Assembly: GCA_020002185.1 (NCBI GenBank)
Contig: CM034543.1
Location: forward strand, 604,180-668,179
Reading direction: 5' to 3'
From: Paraescarpia echinospica
Lineage: Eukaryota > Annelida > Polychaeta > Sabellida > Siboglinidae
Length of the DNA stretch: 64,000 bases
The position numbers and the translations under genes were made by a program. Below, in pieces: positions 24,501-32,068 of the stretch (its first letter is position 1; each line of letters begins with the position of its first letter). The notes below the pieces were generated by a model. It saw nothing but the letters and a program-made list of their open reading frames with translations, was not told the DNA's origin and made no database searches.

Positions 24501-27189
24501 AATTTCCAGATTACCCCATTTACCCATACTTGGACTTCAAAGGAATCTACACTTTGGAGTAATACTGGCTTCTTTTGTGTTAGACCTGCTCCTACAGCCT
24601 AACAAAGACAATGAAGACTGCCAGTCTGCCAATGAATCCATGTACAGTTTACACAGCATAACTGACTGGACTGTTTGTAAAATCTGGTCAGTGGCAGGAG
24701 CTGGGGTCATTCAGATGAAGTCTTCTCTCAGTCTGGCTGAACCGTCTATAAATGTACCTTTGTATCAACAAGTTTGCTACCTGTCACTCTCAGTTAGTCT
24801 CCATCTATGTATGCGTGACTAAATATTATAGACTATATACATGTATATATATACACACATGCATATATATGTTTTATCCTTAAACAGTATGTATATATTT
24901 ATGCATACTACCATAAAATGTTGCGATTGAAAATGTAATAGTAATTGCTTCAAATGTAACAGTAATAGGAAGAATTCAGCATGTAGTAGTAATAGGAAGG
25001 AAACAAAGTAATAGTAATACTAATAGATTACATTGCAATGTAATTGACCCCAGGCCTGGTAGTGACACAGGTAGACAGTGACACAGGTAGTCAGGCAGAT
25101 AGTGACACAATGAGCCAAATCAATTTTTCAGGGTCACTACACGTTTATTCTAGTGTCGAGAACGTTGTATTACTGCATCACTGCATCACTGCACTAAACG
25201 GTGTATTGATATAGATAAGCTTAGACACATGTATATTTTATATATATATATATATGTATGTATATATATATATATAAATACATACATACATATGTACATA
25301 CTTGCCAAGAAGTTTGGGCAATTCGTCTGCAACAGGTTGGAGTGTGTACTTTGGGCTGGGCTGCCCGTTGGGGCGGCCCAGGTGACTCATGAGTACAACG
25401 GAGCGAGCGCCCTTCTCCAGGGCATACTTGATGGTGGGCACGGCAGCTGCGATTCTACAACGCAACATGTTCATATACATGAAGCTAGCAGAACATCTAC
25501 ACCTGTAGTACAGTAATCAGTCGAACCTCGCTTTACAGTGACCTTGGTAATGCAGCCACCTCACAATTAAGGTCACTCTGAGACAGCCCCAATTTCCCAA
25601 ATAACAATAAAGCATAGAAAATTAGTCCCAATACACGGTCACTCGCTATTCAGGTCACTTGGCGAGTTCGGAGGGTGACCTTAATAGAGAGGTCCTACTG
25701 TAATAACAATAACATTCATGCTAATACAATGCCGTCTATCCTATACTACAGCCATATGATGTATGCCGTTATGGAATGCGGTCCAACCAGAAATAAGTTT
25801 TGAAATTTACTGTCTAGGAGTATTTCAGAGAGCCGCCATCACAGTCATCAAATCTTCGGGAATTCTCCAAACCTATTTTTACCCTGCATAATCATATTTT
25901 GTTAAAGTTATTGTGTATTTGCAATTCTTAAAAATTCTATGTAGATGTGATTTTTTATAAACTTCTTATTAATGACCAATTCAAACATACAACCCAAACA
26001 CAAAAGTCTTGACTATGGAGATATGTTTAGAAGATAGTCAGAGAAGTAATAATTACACAATAAGAATGCGAAATGGGCCCCACTGTTACTATGTTTACTT
26101 AGGCTCAATGCTTTCCCATATTTTATAATACTAATGACAACCAACAAAATATTTGTTTCGGAGACAACATGAATATACCTTTGAGTGTTGGTCACCTGTC
26201 CATCTTTTAGTGGCACGTTGAAATCAACTCTGAAACAGGTGAAAATGTCTAACATAAAACATACTTACTAAAAGTGGATAGGAAACGAAACATCGATGAC
26301 CTTTTATGTTCTTGCACATACGCTAATTCTCTAGCAACACAATCTCGTATTTCTCATAACTTTCATGTCAGCCATAAATACTATGACAATTGGAAATGAC
26401 CTTCTCATGTTGCGCTTATTTCCCCAAAAAAGGTTTCTATGCAAAAATGATCGGGAACTGGCCCGCAGTTGGATAATATCTGAGTTTTGGCCTAGCAACG
26501 GGATCTTCCTGGTTTATGAAATGTCATTGACAGGCGGAGCACCACCAGGCAATGTAGTTCAGACAAAAATGTAACAAAAATATATCACAAAGTGAATAAA
26601 ATTAAAAGTAACGAAGTAAAAAGTAGATTTATCTTAGTCTTAGATAAAACTATTTTGTTACAAGTAAAAGTAGTTAGAAGAACTAGTACTTTGTTATTTG
26701 TCAATTACTAGAATAAACTATTTAAGCAGAGTAACACAGTAGTTTGACTTTGTTACGTGACACCATTGTAACGGAGTCTCATCCGACTGAATAACCGGCG
26801 TCGTATGTTGACATCCCTACTCAAGCCTCCCCAGTCACGCCAAGGTCAAGGTTATTTATGAAATATCGTCATTTATGCTAAAACTACAGCACTTGCATAC
26901 CGGATTATACATTCAGAATTAGCATTTTGATCCAGATATTTAATTATAGCAATATGCTATTCTTAAACACAAACTATAAATTGTTATTTGCATATAGCAT
27001 AGGACACGCCGGCAGTGGCTTCTGCAGCCAGCCTGGGGCCGGGCTGGGCAGTGCTACTGCCAGTGCCGTGCCAGCGCAGACGTCAACAACTTTGAAATTA
27101 CAATATAAACATTACTTGTGTACGTACCTCATTAATACTCTCTTATCCTTTAAGTCGACCTTGTCGATGCTGAGTTTATTTAATGCCAT
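496..27189 (-). CDS. PGK: Phosphoglycerate kinase gene (11 coding exons seen, last exon missing)
   Basis: Cytosolic glycolytic enzyme that transfers phosphate from 1,3-bisphosphoglycerate to ADP, giving 3-phosphoglycerate and ATP. Minus-strand exons: 27128-27189, 26179-26229, 25302-25454, 22026-22170, 21185-21288, 20591-20710, 19860-19974, 6670-6849, 2785-2861, 1593-1693, 496-594. All junctions are GT-AG and the phases fit, giving 1207 nt or about 402 residues against about 417 in animal PGKs. Visible signatures in order: RVDFNVPLK (N-domain substrate loop), [80 protein letters not shown] and [13 protein letters not shown] (C-domain nucleotide/phosphate loops). The start ATG at 27189 has A at -3 and G at +4. 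The C-terminal exon (about 14 residues) is not in the window. Vertebrate PGK1, from memory, has 11 exons; the junction inside VWNG|PPG looks like an extra intron. Odd residues: Cys where GW is usual, and Ala where GLDxGP has Pro. Confidence 0.97.
595..1592 (-). other. PGK intron 10
   Basis: About 1 kb of AT-rich, apparently unique sequence between PGK exons 11 and 10. I see no tandem array, transposon end or conserved coding segment in it. The short open frames on either strand here have no recognisable similarity. Confidence 0.8.
1593..1693 (-). CDS. PGK: PGK exon 10
   Basis: 101 nt between acceptor ...ctgacag and donor gtaggt. It encodes [10 protein letters not shown] and continues through [18 protein letters not shown] to TISIAG, corresponding to the PGK segment after VWNG. 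Phases (two bases taken from exon 9, one base left for exon 11) fit both neighbours. Confidence 0.95.
1694..2784 (-). other. PGK intron 9
   Basis: Mostly unique AT-rich sequence. It contains a 38-bp direct duplication at about 2461-2535 (unit starting atctagttgtagcatc) and a TG/CATG-rich low-complexity stretch at about 2610-2730. No coding similarity seen. Confidence 0.8.
2785..2861 (-). CDS. PGK: PGK exon 9 (short exon)
   Basis: 77 nt, acceptor ...cttgtag and donor gtgagc. It encodes [15 protein letters not shown] then [11 protein letters not shown], the adenine-side C-domain segment. Family members usually read GLDxGP here; this exon has GCA (Ala) in place of Pro. The exon's first bases and its acceptor form the last, diverged unit of the 63-bp array that fills the upstream intron. 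The exon is easy to miss because it is short and gives no long open frame. Confidence 0.94.
2862..6650. repeat. 63-bp minisatellite filling PGK intron 8 (about 62 copies)
   Basis: Tandem units of about 63 bp, with 54-60 bp variants that differ in the number of caa triplets. On the minus strand each unit reads tgtttgtag then ggacaggatgctggtcc, which parallels the real exon 9 junction (tgcttgtag then ggactggacgttggtgc). The array covers almost the whole intron between exons 8 and 9. Because unit lengths are mostly multiples of three, it is open over more than 1000 codons on both strands; these frames are not considered genes. A degenerate interior copy lies at about 5640-5700. Confidence 0.97.
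6670..6849 (-). CDS. PGK: PGK exon 8
   Basis: 180 nt, exactly 60 codons, acceptor ...cttgcag and donor gtaggt, phase 0 at its start and end. It encodes [20 protein letters not shown], then [13 protein letters not shown] and [12 protein letters not shown]. Related PGKs have GW before M at the end; here the Trp is Cys (tgc). Confidence 0.96.
6872..19056. repeat. 101-bp satellite-like array in PGK intron 7 (about 120 copies)
   Basis: A 12.2-kb array with a 101-bp period, measured between successive tacactgtgg starts at 6874, 6975, 7076 and 7177. Units share tacactgtggcgccacatcc ... ctaaggctgccacaccctg. Variants include gccctgttcctgcc for gccctaaggctgcc, and a 5-bp deletion (gtctagcataacc) at about 11691, 15707 and 18834. 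Stretches with many indels occur at about 7920-8030, 11925-12050, 12560-12710 and 14640-14760. The array begins about 22 bp upstream of the exon 8 acceptor. Confidence 0.98.
19057..19429 (-). other. Unique part of PGK intron 7
   Basis: About 370 bp of AT-rich, non-repetitive sequence between the 101-bp array and the array of exon 7 edge copies. No coding or transposon signature seen. Confidence 0.7.
19430..19859. repeat. Array of PGK exon 7 donor-edge copies (85-bp and 18-bp units)
   Basis: Downstream of the exon 7 donor on the minus strand, the last 36 nt of the exon plus its donor are repeated. Exon-like ends followed by GT lie at 19775, 19690 and 19605 at 85-bp steps; a further diverged copy ([12 protein letters not shown] then gtaagt) ends at 19430. 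Between the last two is an 18-bp sub-array (about 19490-19580). The copies at 19775 and 19690 carry gtaatt like the true exon; the two outer ones carry the stronger gtaagt. Confidence 0.93.
19860..19974 (-). CDS. PGK: PGK exon 7
   Basis: 115 nt, acceptor ...ttggcag and donor gtaatt. With the two bases carried over from exon 6 it gives [19 protein letters not shown], then [16 protein letters not shown] and INNME: the classic PGK GGAKVxDK and GGGMAxTF signatures. The donor at 19860 keeps phase 0 into exon 8. Use of the next decoy donor would add 85 nt and shift the frame. Confidence 0.96.
19975..20590 (-). other. PGK intron 6
   Basis: About 0.6 kb of AT-rich unique sequence between exons 7 and 6. 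No repeat array, transposon end or coding similarity was recognised. Confidence 0.75.
20591..20710 (-). CDS. PGK: PGK exon 6
   Basis: 120 nt, acceptor ...gtgcacag and donor gtaagt. With the AG from exon 5 it reads [15 protein letters not shown], then [19 protein letters not shown] and FLAILGG: the PGK linker from the N-domain into the interdomain region. No large open frame marks it, so it would be missed by length-based calling. Confidence 0.95.
20711..21118 (-). other. Unique part of PGK intron 5
   Basis: About 400 bp, AT-rich, between the exon 6 acceptor and the triplicated exon 5 donor segment. Nothing recognisable on either strand. Confidence 0.7.
21119..21184. repeat. Triplicated PGK exon 5 donor (31-bp units)
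   Basis: On the minus strand the segment ctcaccgggcacacag|gtaagatgat recurs two more times at 31-bp steps past the true exon 5 end (21185), with exon-like ends at 21154 and 21123. The middle copy has T for the final exonic G; the last reads cagag|gtaagac. All three carry gtaaga. Confidence 0.9.
21185..21288 (-). CDS. PGK: PGK exon 5
   Basis: 104 nt, acceptor ...tgctgcag and donor gtaaga. It encodes [19 protein letters not shown] then [15 protein letters not shown], which includes the highly conserved PGK segment with the substrate-binding arginine. Both of its splice sites border tandem arrays. Confidence 0.96.
21289..21661. repeat. 33-bp minisatellite against the PGK exon 5 acceptor (about 11 copies)
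   Basis: Eleven copies of a 33-bp unit (gtcagacaatgtagctctct plus atcagtcactggt). On the minus strand each unit contains attgtctgacaccag, close to the true acceptor tract attgtctgctgcag. The array starts directly at the acceptor and carries a string of acceptor-like pyrimidine-AG segments. The rest of intron 4 (21662-22025) is unique sequence in which I see nothing. Confidence 0.93.
22026..22170 (-). CDS. PGK: PGK exon 4
   Basis: 145 nt, acceptor ...tattgtag and donor gtattt. It encodes [19 protein letters not shown] then [18 protein letters not shown] and [17 protein letters not shown] is a strong PGK signature. The two bases AA from exon 3 plus the first A give the lysine. Confidence 0.96.
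22207..23903. mobile_element. hAT-like non-autonomous element in PGK intron 3
   Basis: Bounded by inverted ends: cagtgtttcccctgg at 22207 and ccaggggaaacacta ending at about 23904. The CAGTG start is typical of hAT elements. Flanks share caaaag (left agcaaaag, right caaaagg), suggesting a decayed 8-bp target duplication. Interior features: a GC hairpin at 22232-22250 (gcgaggcgg/ccgcctcgc) and an internal direct repeat near 22570-22700 (tcgaatccgga). No transposase frame is visible. Its left end lies only 36 bp upstream of the exon 4 acceptor. Confidence 0.65.
23451..23556 (+). mobile_element. SINE 3' fragment
   Basis: Matches the tail half of the minus-strand SINE at 23905-24225: agaagtcgagatggtgttcg, then gtaaagcgctttgagcagtc and gcgctatataagaac. 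It lies inside the hAT-like element. The tail GCGCTATATAAGAA is shared by three copies in this window. Confidence 0.75.
23905..24225 (-). mobile_element. tRNA-derived SINE
   Basis: On the minus strand it opens with a tRNA-like head: an A-box-like ggctagagcattgg and a B-box-like gtgtcgaacc (about 24155-24166). A body follows that includes cttgggcaaatttgttcac, and it ends gcgctatataagaacctacc near 23910. Related fragments are at 23451-23556 and 57198-57274. Confidence 0.75.
24226..25110. repeat. 16-bp minisatellite interrupted by a MITE
   Basis: About nine copies of ggtagacagtgacaca or ggtagacagtgtcaca at 24226-24365. The same repeat resumes at 25059-25110 after a 691-bp insertion, so the insertion entered an existing array. 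Confidence 0.9.
24368..25058. mobile_element. hAT-type MITE with 8-bp target duplication
   Basis: 691 bp. Ends are perfect inverted repeats caggcctggggt / accccaggcctg. Flanked by the exact 8-bp duplication gtagtgac (24360-24367 and 25059-25066), diagnostic of hAT-like transposition. Both subterminal regions are rich in short gtaatagtaat-type motifs, common in hAT MITEs. No transposase is encoded. Confidence 0.9.
25302..25454 (-). CDS. PGK: PGK exon 3
   Basis: 153 nt, acceptor ...gttgtag and donor gtatgt. It encodes [15 protein letters not shown], then [16 protein letters not shown] and [26 protein letters not shown] is the PGK N-domain signature that binds the 3-phosphoglycerate phosphate. 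The donor runs directly into a tatg/ta simple repeat (about 25230-25300). Confidence 0.96.
25509..25702. mobile_element. pogo/Tc1-like MITE, copy 1
   Basis: About 194 bp bounded by tacagtaatcagtcgaacct and ...gaggtcctactgta, imperfect inverted ends with TA at the borders. The interior shares aattaaggtcac and cgctattcaggtcac with the element at 63065-63257, so the two are one family. It sits in PGK intron 2; the rest of that intron (25703-26178) is AT-rich with nothing recognised. Confidence 0.75.
26179..26229 (-). CDS. PGK: PGK exon 2
   Basis: 51 nt, acceptor ...gtttcag and donor gtatat. It encodes (R)[16 protein letters not shown](R), both arginines split by introns. VDFNVP is the N-terminal PGK signature contributing Asp and Asn to substrate binding. 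Confidence 0.95.
26230..27127 (-). other. PGK intron 1
   Basis: About 0.9 kb. AT-rich; the stretch 26580-26770 is dense in agtaac/gtaaaagta motifs and may be an old MITE, but I find no paired ends. No coding similarity. Confidence 0.65.
27128..27189 (-). CDS. PGK: PGK exon 1 with start codon
   Basis: 62 coding nt from the ATG at 27187-27189 to the donor gtacgt. It encodes [20 protein letters not shown] and two bases of Arg, the usual PGK N terminus. The ATG context is caatATGG (A at -3, G at +4). No upstream in-frame ATG forms a better start. The 5' UTR and promoter lie to the right, up to the TG-rich tract. Confidence 0.94.
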
Positions 27190-27888
27190 ATTGAAAAATA
27201 CGTAACCATCACCAAAAAATTATGATGAAAATGATACCGAGACCAGTTTACGAATTGCGCACCCCTTGCGGTAAATGTATGAACTTACGTTAACTGTGCC
27301 ATCTGGTGAACAAAACAAGAAACGTGTCGGGCGCCGTGAGGTGGCGGCACTTTTGACTTTTGGGGAGCGATTTCTCACAACCCATCCATCCATACAAAAG
27401 CATGCAACTACCTGATCTTGAACAAGTGGCGTAGTGATCTGGGGGCAGGGCGGTGCATTTGCACCCGGGCGCCGGGGCAGGGGGCGCTAAATCGACGTAT
27501 ATCCATCATTCATCAAGCGCATAAATCATAACATGGTATTTTTACATAGAGTCTGGTCTACGCGATTCTGCTCGACGATGTTCCAGAAAAGGTCATTTCA
27601 AATTTCACACGGATAGAGTGAGGAAGGGATGGAGGGAGGGTTATACGGTTGTATGCGGGTTTGTATAAGTCTGTGTGCGAGTGTATGAACACGTTTTGCG
27701 AGCGTTTGTGAATGTTCTTGAAGACAGCTTGCAGACATGCGTGCATGACAGCATGCGTACATGAATGTGTCGGTATTGTGTTTGTTTGTATGTGTGTGCG
27801 TACGTGTGCGTATGTGATCTCTATAAGTTTGTGCGTGTACATGATTTTTGTCCGTACGTGCGCTCGAATGTGTGCGTTCGTGTGCGTT

Positions 27889-27975
<87 letters not shown>

Positions 27976-28163
27976 GTGTGTGTGCGTGTGTGTGCATTTG
28001 TGTGTGCGTTTGTGTATGTGTATGGTGGGTGCGTTTGTGCGCGAGTGCGCGTGTGTGCGTTTGTGTGTGCGTGTGCGTGCGTGCGCGTGTGTGCGCGAGT
28101 GGGCGTGTGTGCGTGTGTGTATGTGTTCGTATGTGTGTGCGTGCGTGCGTGCGTGCGTACGAA
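27190..28163. other. PGK 5' flank with a long TG tract
   Basis: Contains the presumed PGK promoter side (no TATA box picked with confidence). At about 27640-28163 lies a long (TG)n-rich tract, pure TG at about 27892-27970 and TGCG-interrupted to either side. Open frames on both strands here are pure repeat translation (VCVC, HTHT). Confidence 0.85.
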
Positions 28164-31155
28164 GTCATTTATACGTACTGGAAATGATGAAGACTACAAC
28201 ATTTATAAAGAAGCACTTAACCAAGCTACAATTTAAATGAGAAATTCAAAGAGAAGCTATGAACTAAAATTAACTTGTAATATAAAACATGACCGTAAGA
28301 GTTCTTATGCATATTATGTTCGGAGCAAACATAAAGTTCAGGATAAGGTCGGTCCTCTAGAAGATAGTGCTGGAAATATAATATCAGAGGGATTCTTAAT
28401 GGCAAAAGACCTGAATGAGTATCTTAGTTCGGTGTTTACCAGGAAAGACATTAGTTCACTGCCAGTATCAGAGGCTAAGTTCAAGGGGGCGGAATCAGAC
28501 TATTTAGGACAGTTAGTTAAAACCCCGGAAATGGTAGCTAAGAAAATAAGGGCTATGAAGGATAATAAATCACCTAGAGTAGATGAGATTCCGCCCAAAC
28601 TACTATTGGAAATTGTAGAACAAATTAGTATACCGCTTGCAACAGTTTTCAACTTGTCATTAGAAGAGGAGGTTCCTTTAGAATGGAAAGAAGCAAACAT
28701 GATACCGTTATTTAAAAAAAGGTTCGAGAAACAAGTTAGAGAACTACAGACCTGTGAGTTTAACATCGGTGATTTACAAATTATTACAAAGACTAATTAA
28801 AGATCGCATGGTGGATTTTCTTGTTAAACATAGCTTGATAAACCAATATCAACATGGGTTTCTAAAAGCGAGGTCATAAAAATATGTTATGTTTTTGGAA
28901 GATATCACTAAGTGGGTAGACGAGGGATCACCAGTAGATATCATCTACTTAGATTTTCTGAAAACTTTCGACAAAGTGCCACATCAAAGATTACTGCTTA
29001 AACTAAAGGAAAGGCTTAGGAAATTGTCTAATTAACTGGATAGAAAAATGGCTGATTGACAGAAGACAACGTGTAGTAGTTGATGGGGAAGCTTCAAACT
29101 AGAAATCAGTTTTGAGTGGGGTACCACAGGGATCAGTACTGGGATCTATATTATTCTTAATATATATATCAACGATTTCGACGATGATATAACAAGCAAG
29201 GTGTTGACATTTGCGGATGATACAAAAGTGTTTAGAAGGATTAAAAATAATGGAGATAGACAGCATTTACAAGACGATCTTGACAGGTTGATCAAATGGT
29301 CTAAAAAATGGCAAATGCTGTTCAATTTTGCGAAATGTAAATGCCTCCACACAGGACATGGGAATGGAGATGTACAATATACAATGAGGGTACTGTACTA
29401 AGTACTACTGTAAAAGAAAAGGATTTCTTTAACCATTTGTGCTGATATGAAGGTTTCAGAGCAGTGCGGAATTGCGGCTTCAAAGGGAAATTAAATCCTT
29501 GGATTAATTAGGCGAAATATAGCGTATATGGAAAAAGAACTAATAATACCGCTGTACAAATCAATAGGTAGGCCTCATTTAGTATATTATATATAAACAT
29601 GGAGGTCATATCGCAAGAAGGACATAGAAATGCTATAAAGAGTACAGAGGAGAGCAACTAAAATTATATCAAAACTGAGGGATCTTAGTTACGAAATATG
29701 CCTAAAAGAATGTGGTTTAACAACACTAGAGACCAGGAAATTGAGAGGAAATCAGTTAGAAGTGTTTAAAATATTGAATGGTTATGAAAATATTTATAGA
29801 CATATTGTTTTCTCAGTTAAGAAAGATAGAAGGACTAGAGGACATGAAGTTAAATTGGTAAAGGAGCAGTGTAGATTAGATATAAGAAAGTTCTTATTTT
29901 CACAAAGAACTGTAAATGAATGGAACATATTATCGGCTGTTAGTGTGGGTGCTAGTAGCGTGAATATGATTAAAAATAAAAATGTACACATACTTCAGAA
30001 GGGCGGGATACACATAGATAAAAAGTGTTATATCCTCAGGCCCGTAACCAGGTTTTGCTGAAGGGGGTTCGTTTTTGATATTTTGTTATTCCTATTCCTA
30101 ACGACAACATAGGCTGACCAGATGTGTATATAGCGCCGCGCTAAGCAGACCGATGTTTTTTAAGCAGACCAAGATATTATATACGCGACTTCACGACCAA
30201 TATTGATGTGAGTGATGTCACGACGATATTCAACGTTCATATAAGAGGTTATTTAATAGCATGATATGCGAAAATTATTGCTTTTGATTGAAAACAGTAG
30301 AAATATCCCAATTAATGTGCAGCAGAAGGGGCAGTGAAGACAGATGGTCTTGGCACATTCGGACTGATTCACTTGAAAGTGTTCAGCTACCTCGGTGGCA
30401 CATTACCTTTCGTACAGGAGATTCTTTAGTTGCAGTTTCCTTGGGAAATAATCTGCAAAATAATTCACCGTTTGACTGACACCAATAGGAACATCCTAGT
30501 GGATGAGCATCAGTACAAACGAGAAGAAACGTTCTTGGCACATACTGGCCAAGATTTTCAGGCACCGTAGAGCGCTGGCATTTCGTTCGCATTAACATGA
30601 CTTTACGGGGATTGTACAGGCCAATCGCAAAACACAGGTAGGTGGGAATGATTATCGCTGGCATTCATTGATTGCCTTTGCACAGCTGTTTGGGCAGTCC
30701 TTTGGCTCTGTGTTGCGATTGCGCTGCTCCCGTCGATGCAACTCTTCTGGTAGCATGCTCGGAGATGGCAGATTCAGACTTCTGCTTGCACAACACTGAT
30801 GGGACCAGGCCTAGGAGTGAAGTACTTCTCTGGGATAATGCTGAAATCTCCCTCCTCTAAAAAGTGATCGTATCTGCAGGTTTTAGTTCTGTGCAAATTT
30901 CAATGAACAGTTACAAATAATTATTGATTGCTATGCAGCTGGTCTAGCGGGAAAATGGGGGTGGGGTGTTTGGTATAGGCGAGGGTTCGATGGGGGTTCA
31001 GTTTTTAAGGGAAGTTCGTAAAAAGGGTGTGTCCGAACCCTGCGAAACCCCCCCCCCCTCCGGTTACGGGCCTGACTCTCGATAAGCTAAAAGGCTTCCT
31101 TGTCCACCTGCCATCTAGAGTTAATTCTCTGGGTGGCAATGTTGTTAAATCTTGT
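28164..31155 (+). pseudogene. Decayed LINE (CR1/jockey-like reverse transcriptase)
   Basis: Non-LTR retrotransposon remnant. In shifting frames it encodes VGPLEDSAGNIISEGF, DNKSPRVDEIPPKLL (RT fingers), then [27 protein letters not shown] (about 29115-29145), the catalytic-core FADDTKVF (about 29208-29232) and a C-terminal DLSYEICL...FKILNGY segment. Frameshifts and stops (for example near 28740, 29010, 29100 and 29490) make it non-functional. The 5' end is truncated at the TG tract; the 3' end, matched against the second copy at 59131-60400, is near 31155. It is split by an insertion at 30037-31074. Confidence 0.93.
30037..31074. mobile_element. Element with CAGGCCCGTAACC inverted ends inside the LINE
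   Basis: About 1.04 kb bounded by caggcccgtaacc at 30037 and ggttacgggcctg ending at 31074. Comparison with the uninterrupted LINE copy on the minus strand near 59190-59225 shows that the flanking LINE sequence (gataaaaagt ... actctcgataagc) is continuous there, so this is an insertion. The CAGG...CCTG ends resemble hAT elements, but no clear 8-bp duplication remains. A 93-codon minus-strand frame at 30383-30664 has no similarity I recognise. Confidence 0.8.
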
Positions 31156-31183
31156 ATCTGCGTGGGTGCGAGTCTGTGTGCAT

Positions 31184-31262
<79 letters not shown>
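31184..31262. repeat. (TG)n microsatellite
   Basis: About 39 TG dinucleotides just past the LINE 3' end. With the tract at 27892-27970 it brackets the LINE. Confidence 0.97.
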
Positions 31263-31263
<1 letters not shown>

Positions 31264-32068
31264 CTTTAAAAGCGTGCACATGTTCTTGTGCGTGTACCTG
31301 TGACTAAATGTGCGTGTGTGCGTATGTGCGTGTGTGTGAGTCAGCGACCACGTGTTTCGTGTATTTTTCTGTCCAGTATAACGCCCATACAAAATGTTAT
31401 AAGATATTTTCTTAAAGGAAACTGACCGACGGATTTGTATTTCGGCTGCGCACTCCATAATTAAAACATGCGTAGTTATACTACGTTCACCAAAAGTAAA
31501 CAATAGGATACACCTCCTTGTTAAACTGGATCTGGCGCAGAGTAGGGTGAAGTTCCCTTTACTTGTCGACTGTGACATTTTCGGAAACTTAACACTTGTA
31601 GTCCACCATTATCAACTATGTCTATGGTCTCGCTACGAAAATCTCGAAAGATCGTGTTTTAAGTACACTAACAGTTGTTTTGTTAACTGTTTGTTTCAAA
31701 TTTATACTTGATTTTCAGTTTTCTTTCGTGTATACATGAGTGGGAGCTCGGGGTATTGGGACACCGGTTTGTGTATTTTTCTGTCTAGTACGACACCTAG
31801 GCAATTATAATTTGCCGGGGTTTACCTCCGGTTTACCCGAACCAGTTGAGCGAAGACCGCCTCACCCGCATATCGTCCAATCACTGCCCTTGTGGGCGTG
31901 TCCTAGACGAGAGTTCGGCGAAACAGTCAAGTCGACGGCGCGCGTCGTTTGCAGAGAGGCGGATGGACGCCGTTGTGTGAGCACGTTTGTTAAGTTACAG
32001 AATTGATGCGTACGTTAATCGGATAGATAGGTGACTGGGCTAGTTAAGCCGGATTTCTTTCAACAACG
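31263..32068 (+). other. FREM2-like 5' flank / 5' UTR
   Basis: GC content rises towards the start codon (31740-32068), as expected near a promoter and 5' UTR, but I cannot place a TATA box or a transcription start. No conserved coding segment seen. Confidence 0.6.

Noticed and set aside
27712..28240. Cys/Val-rich and His/Thr-rich open frames
   Set aside because: Translation of (TG)n and its interrupted forms.
30383..30664. 93-codon minus-strand frame inside the TIR element
   Set aside because: No recognisable family or splice support; could be a transposon remnant but not callable as a gene.
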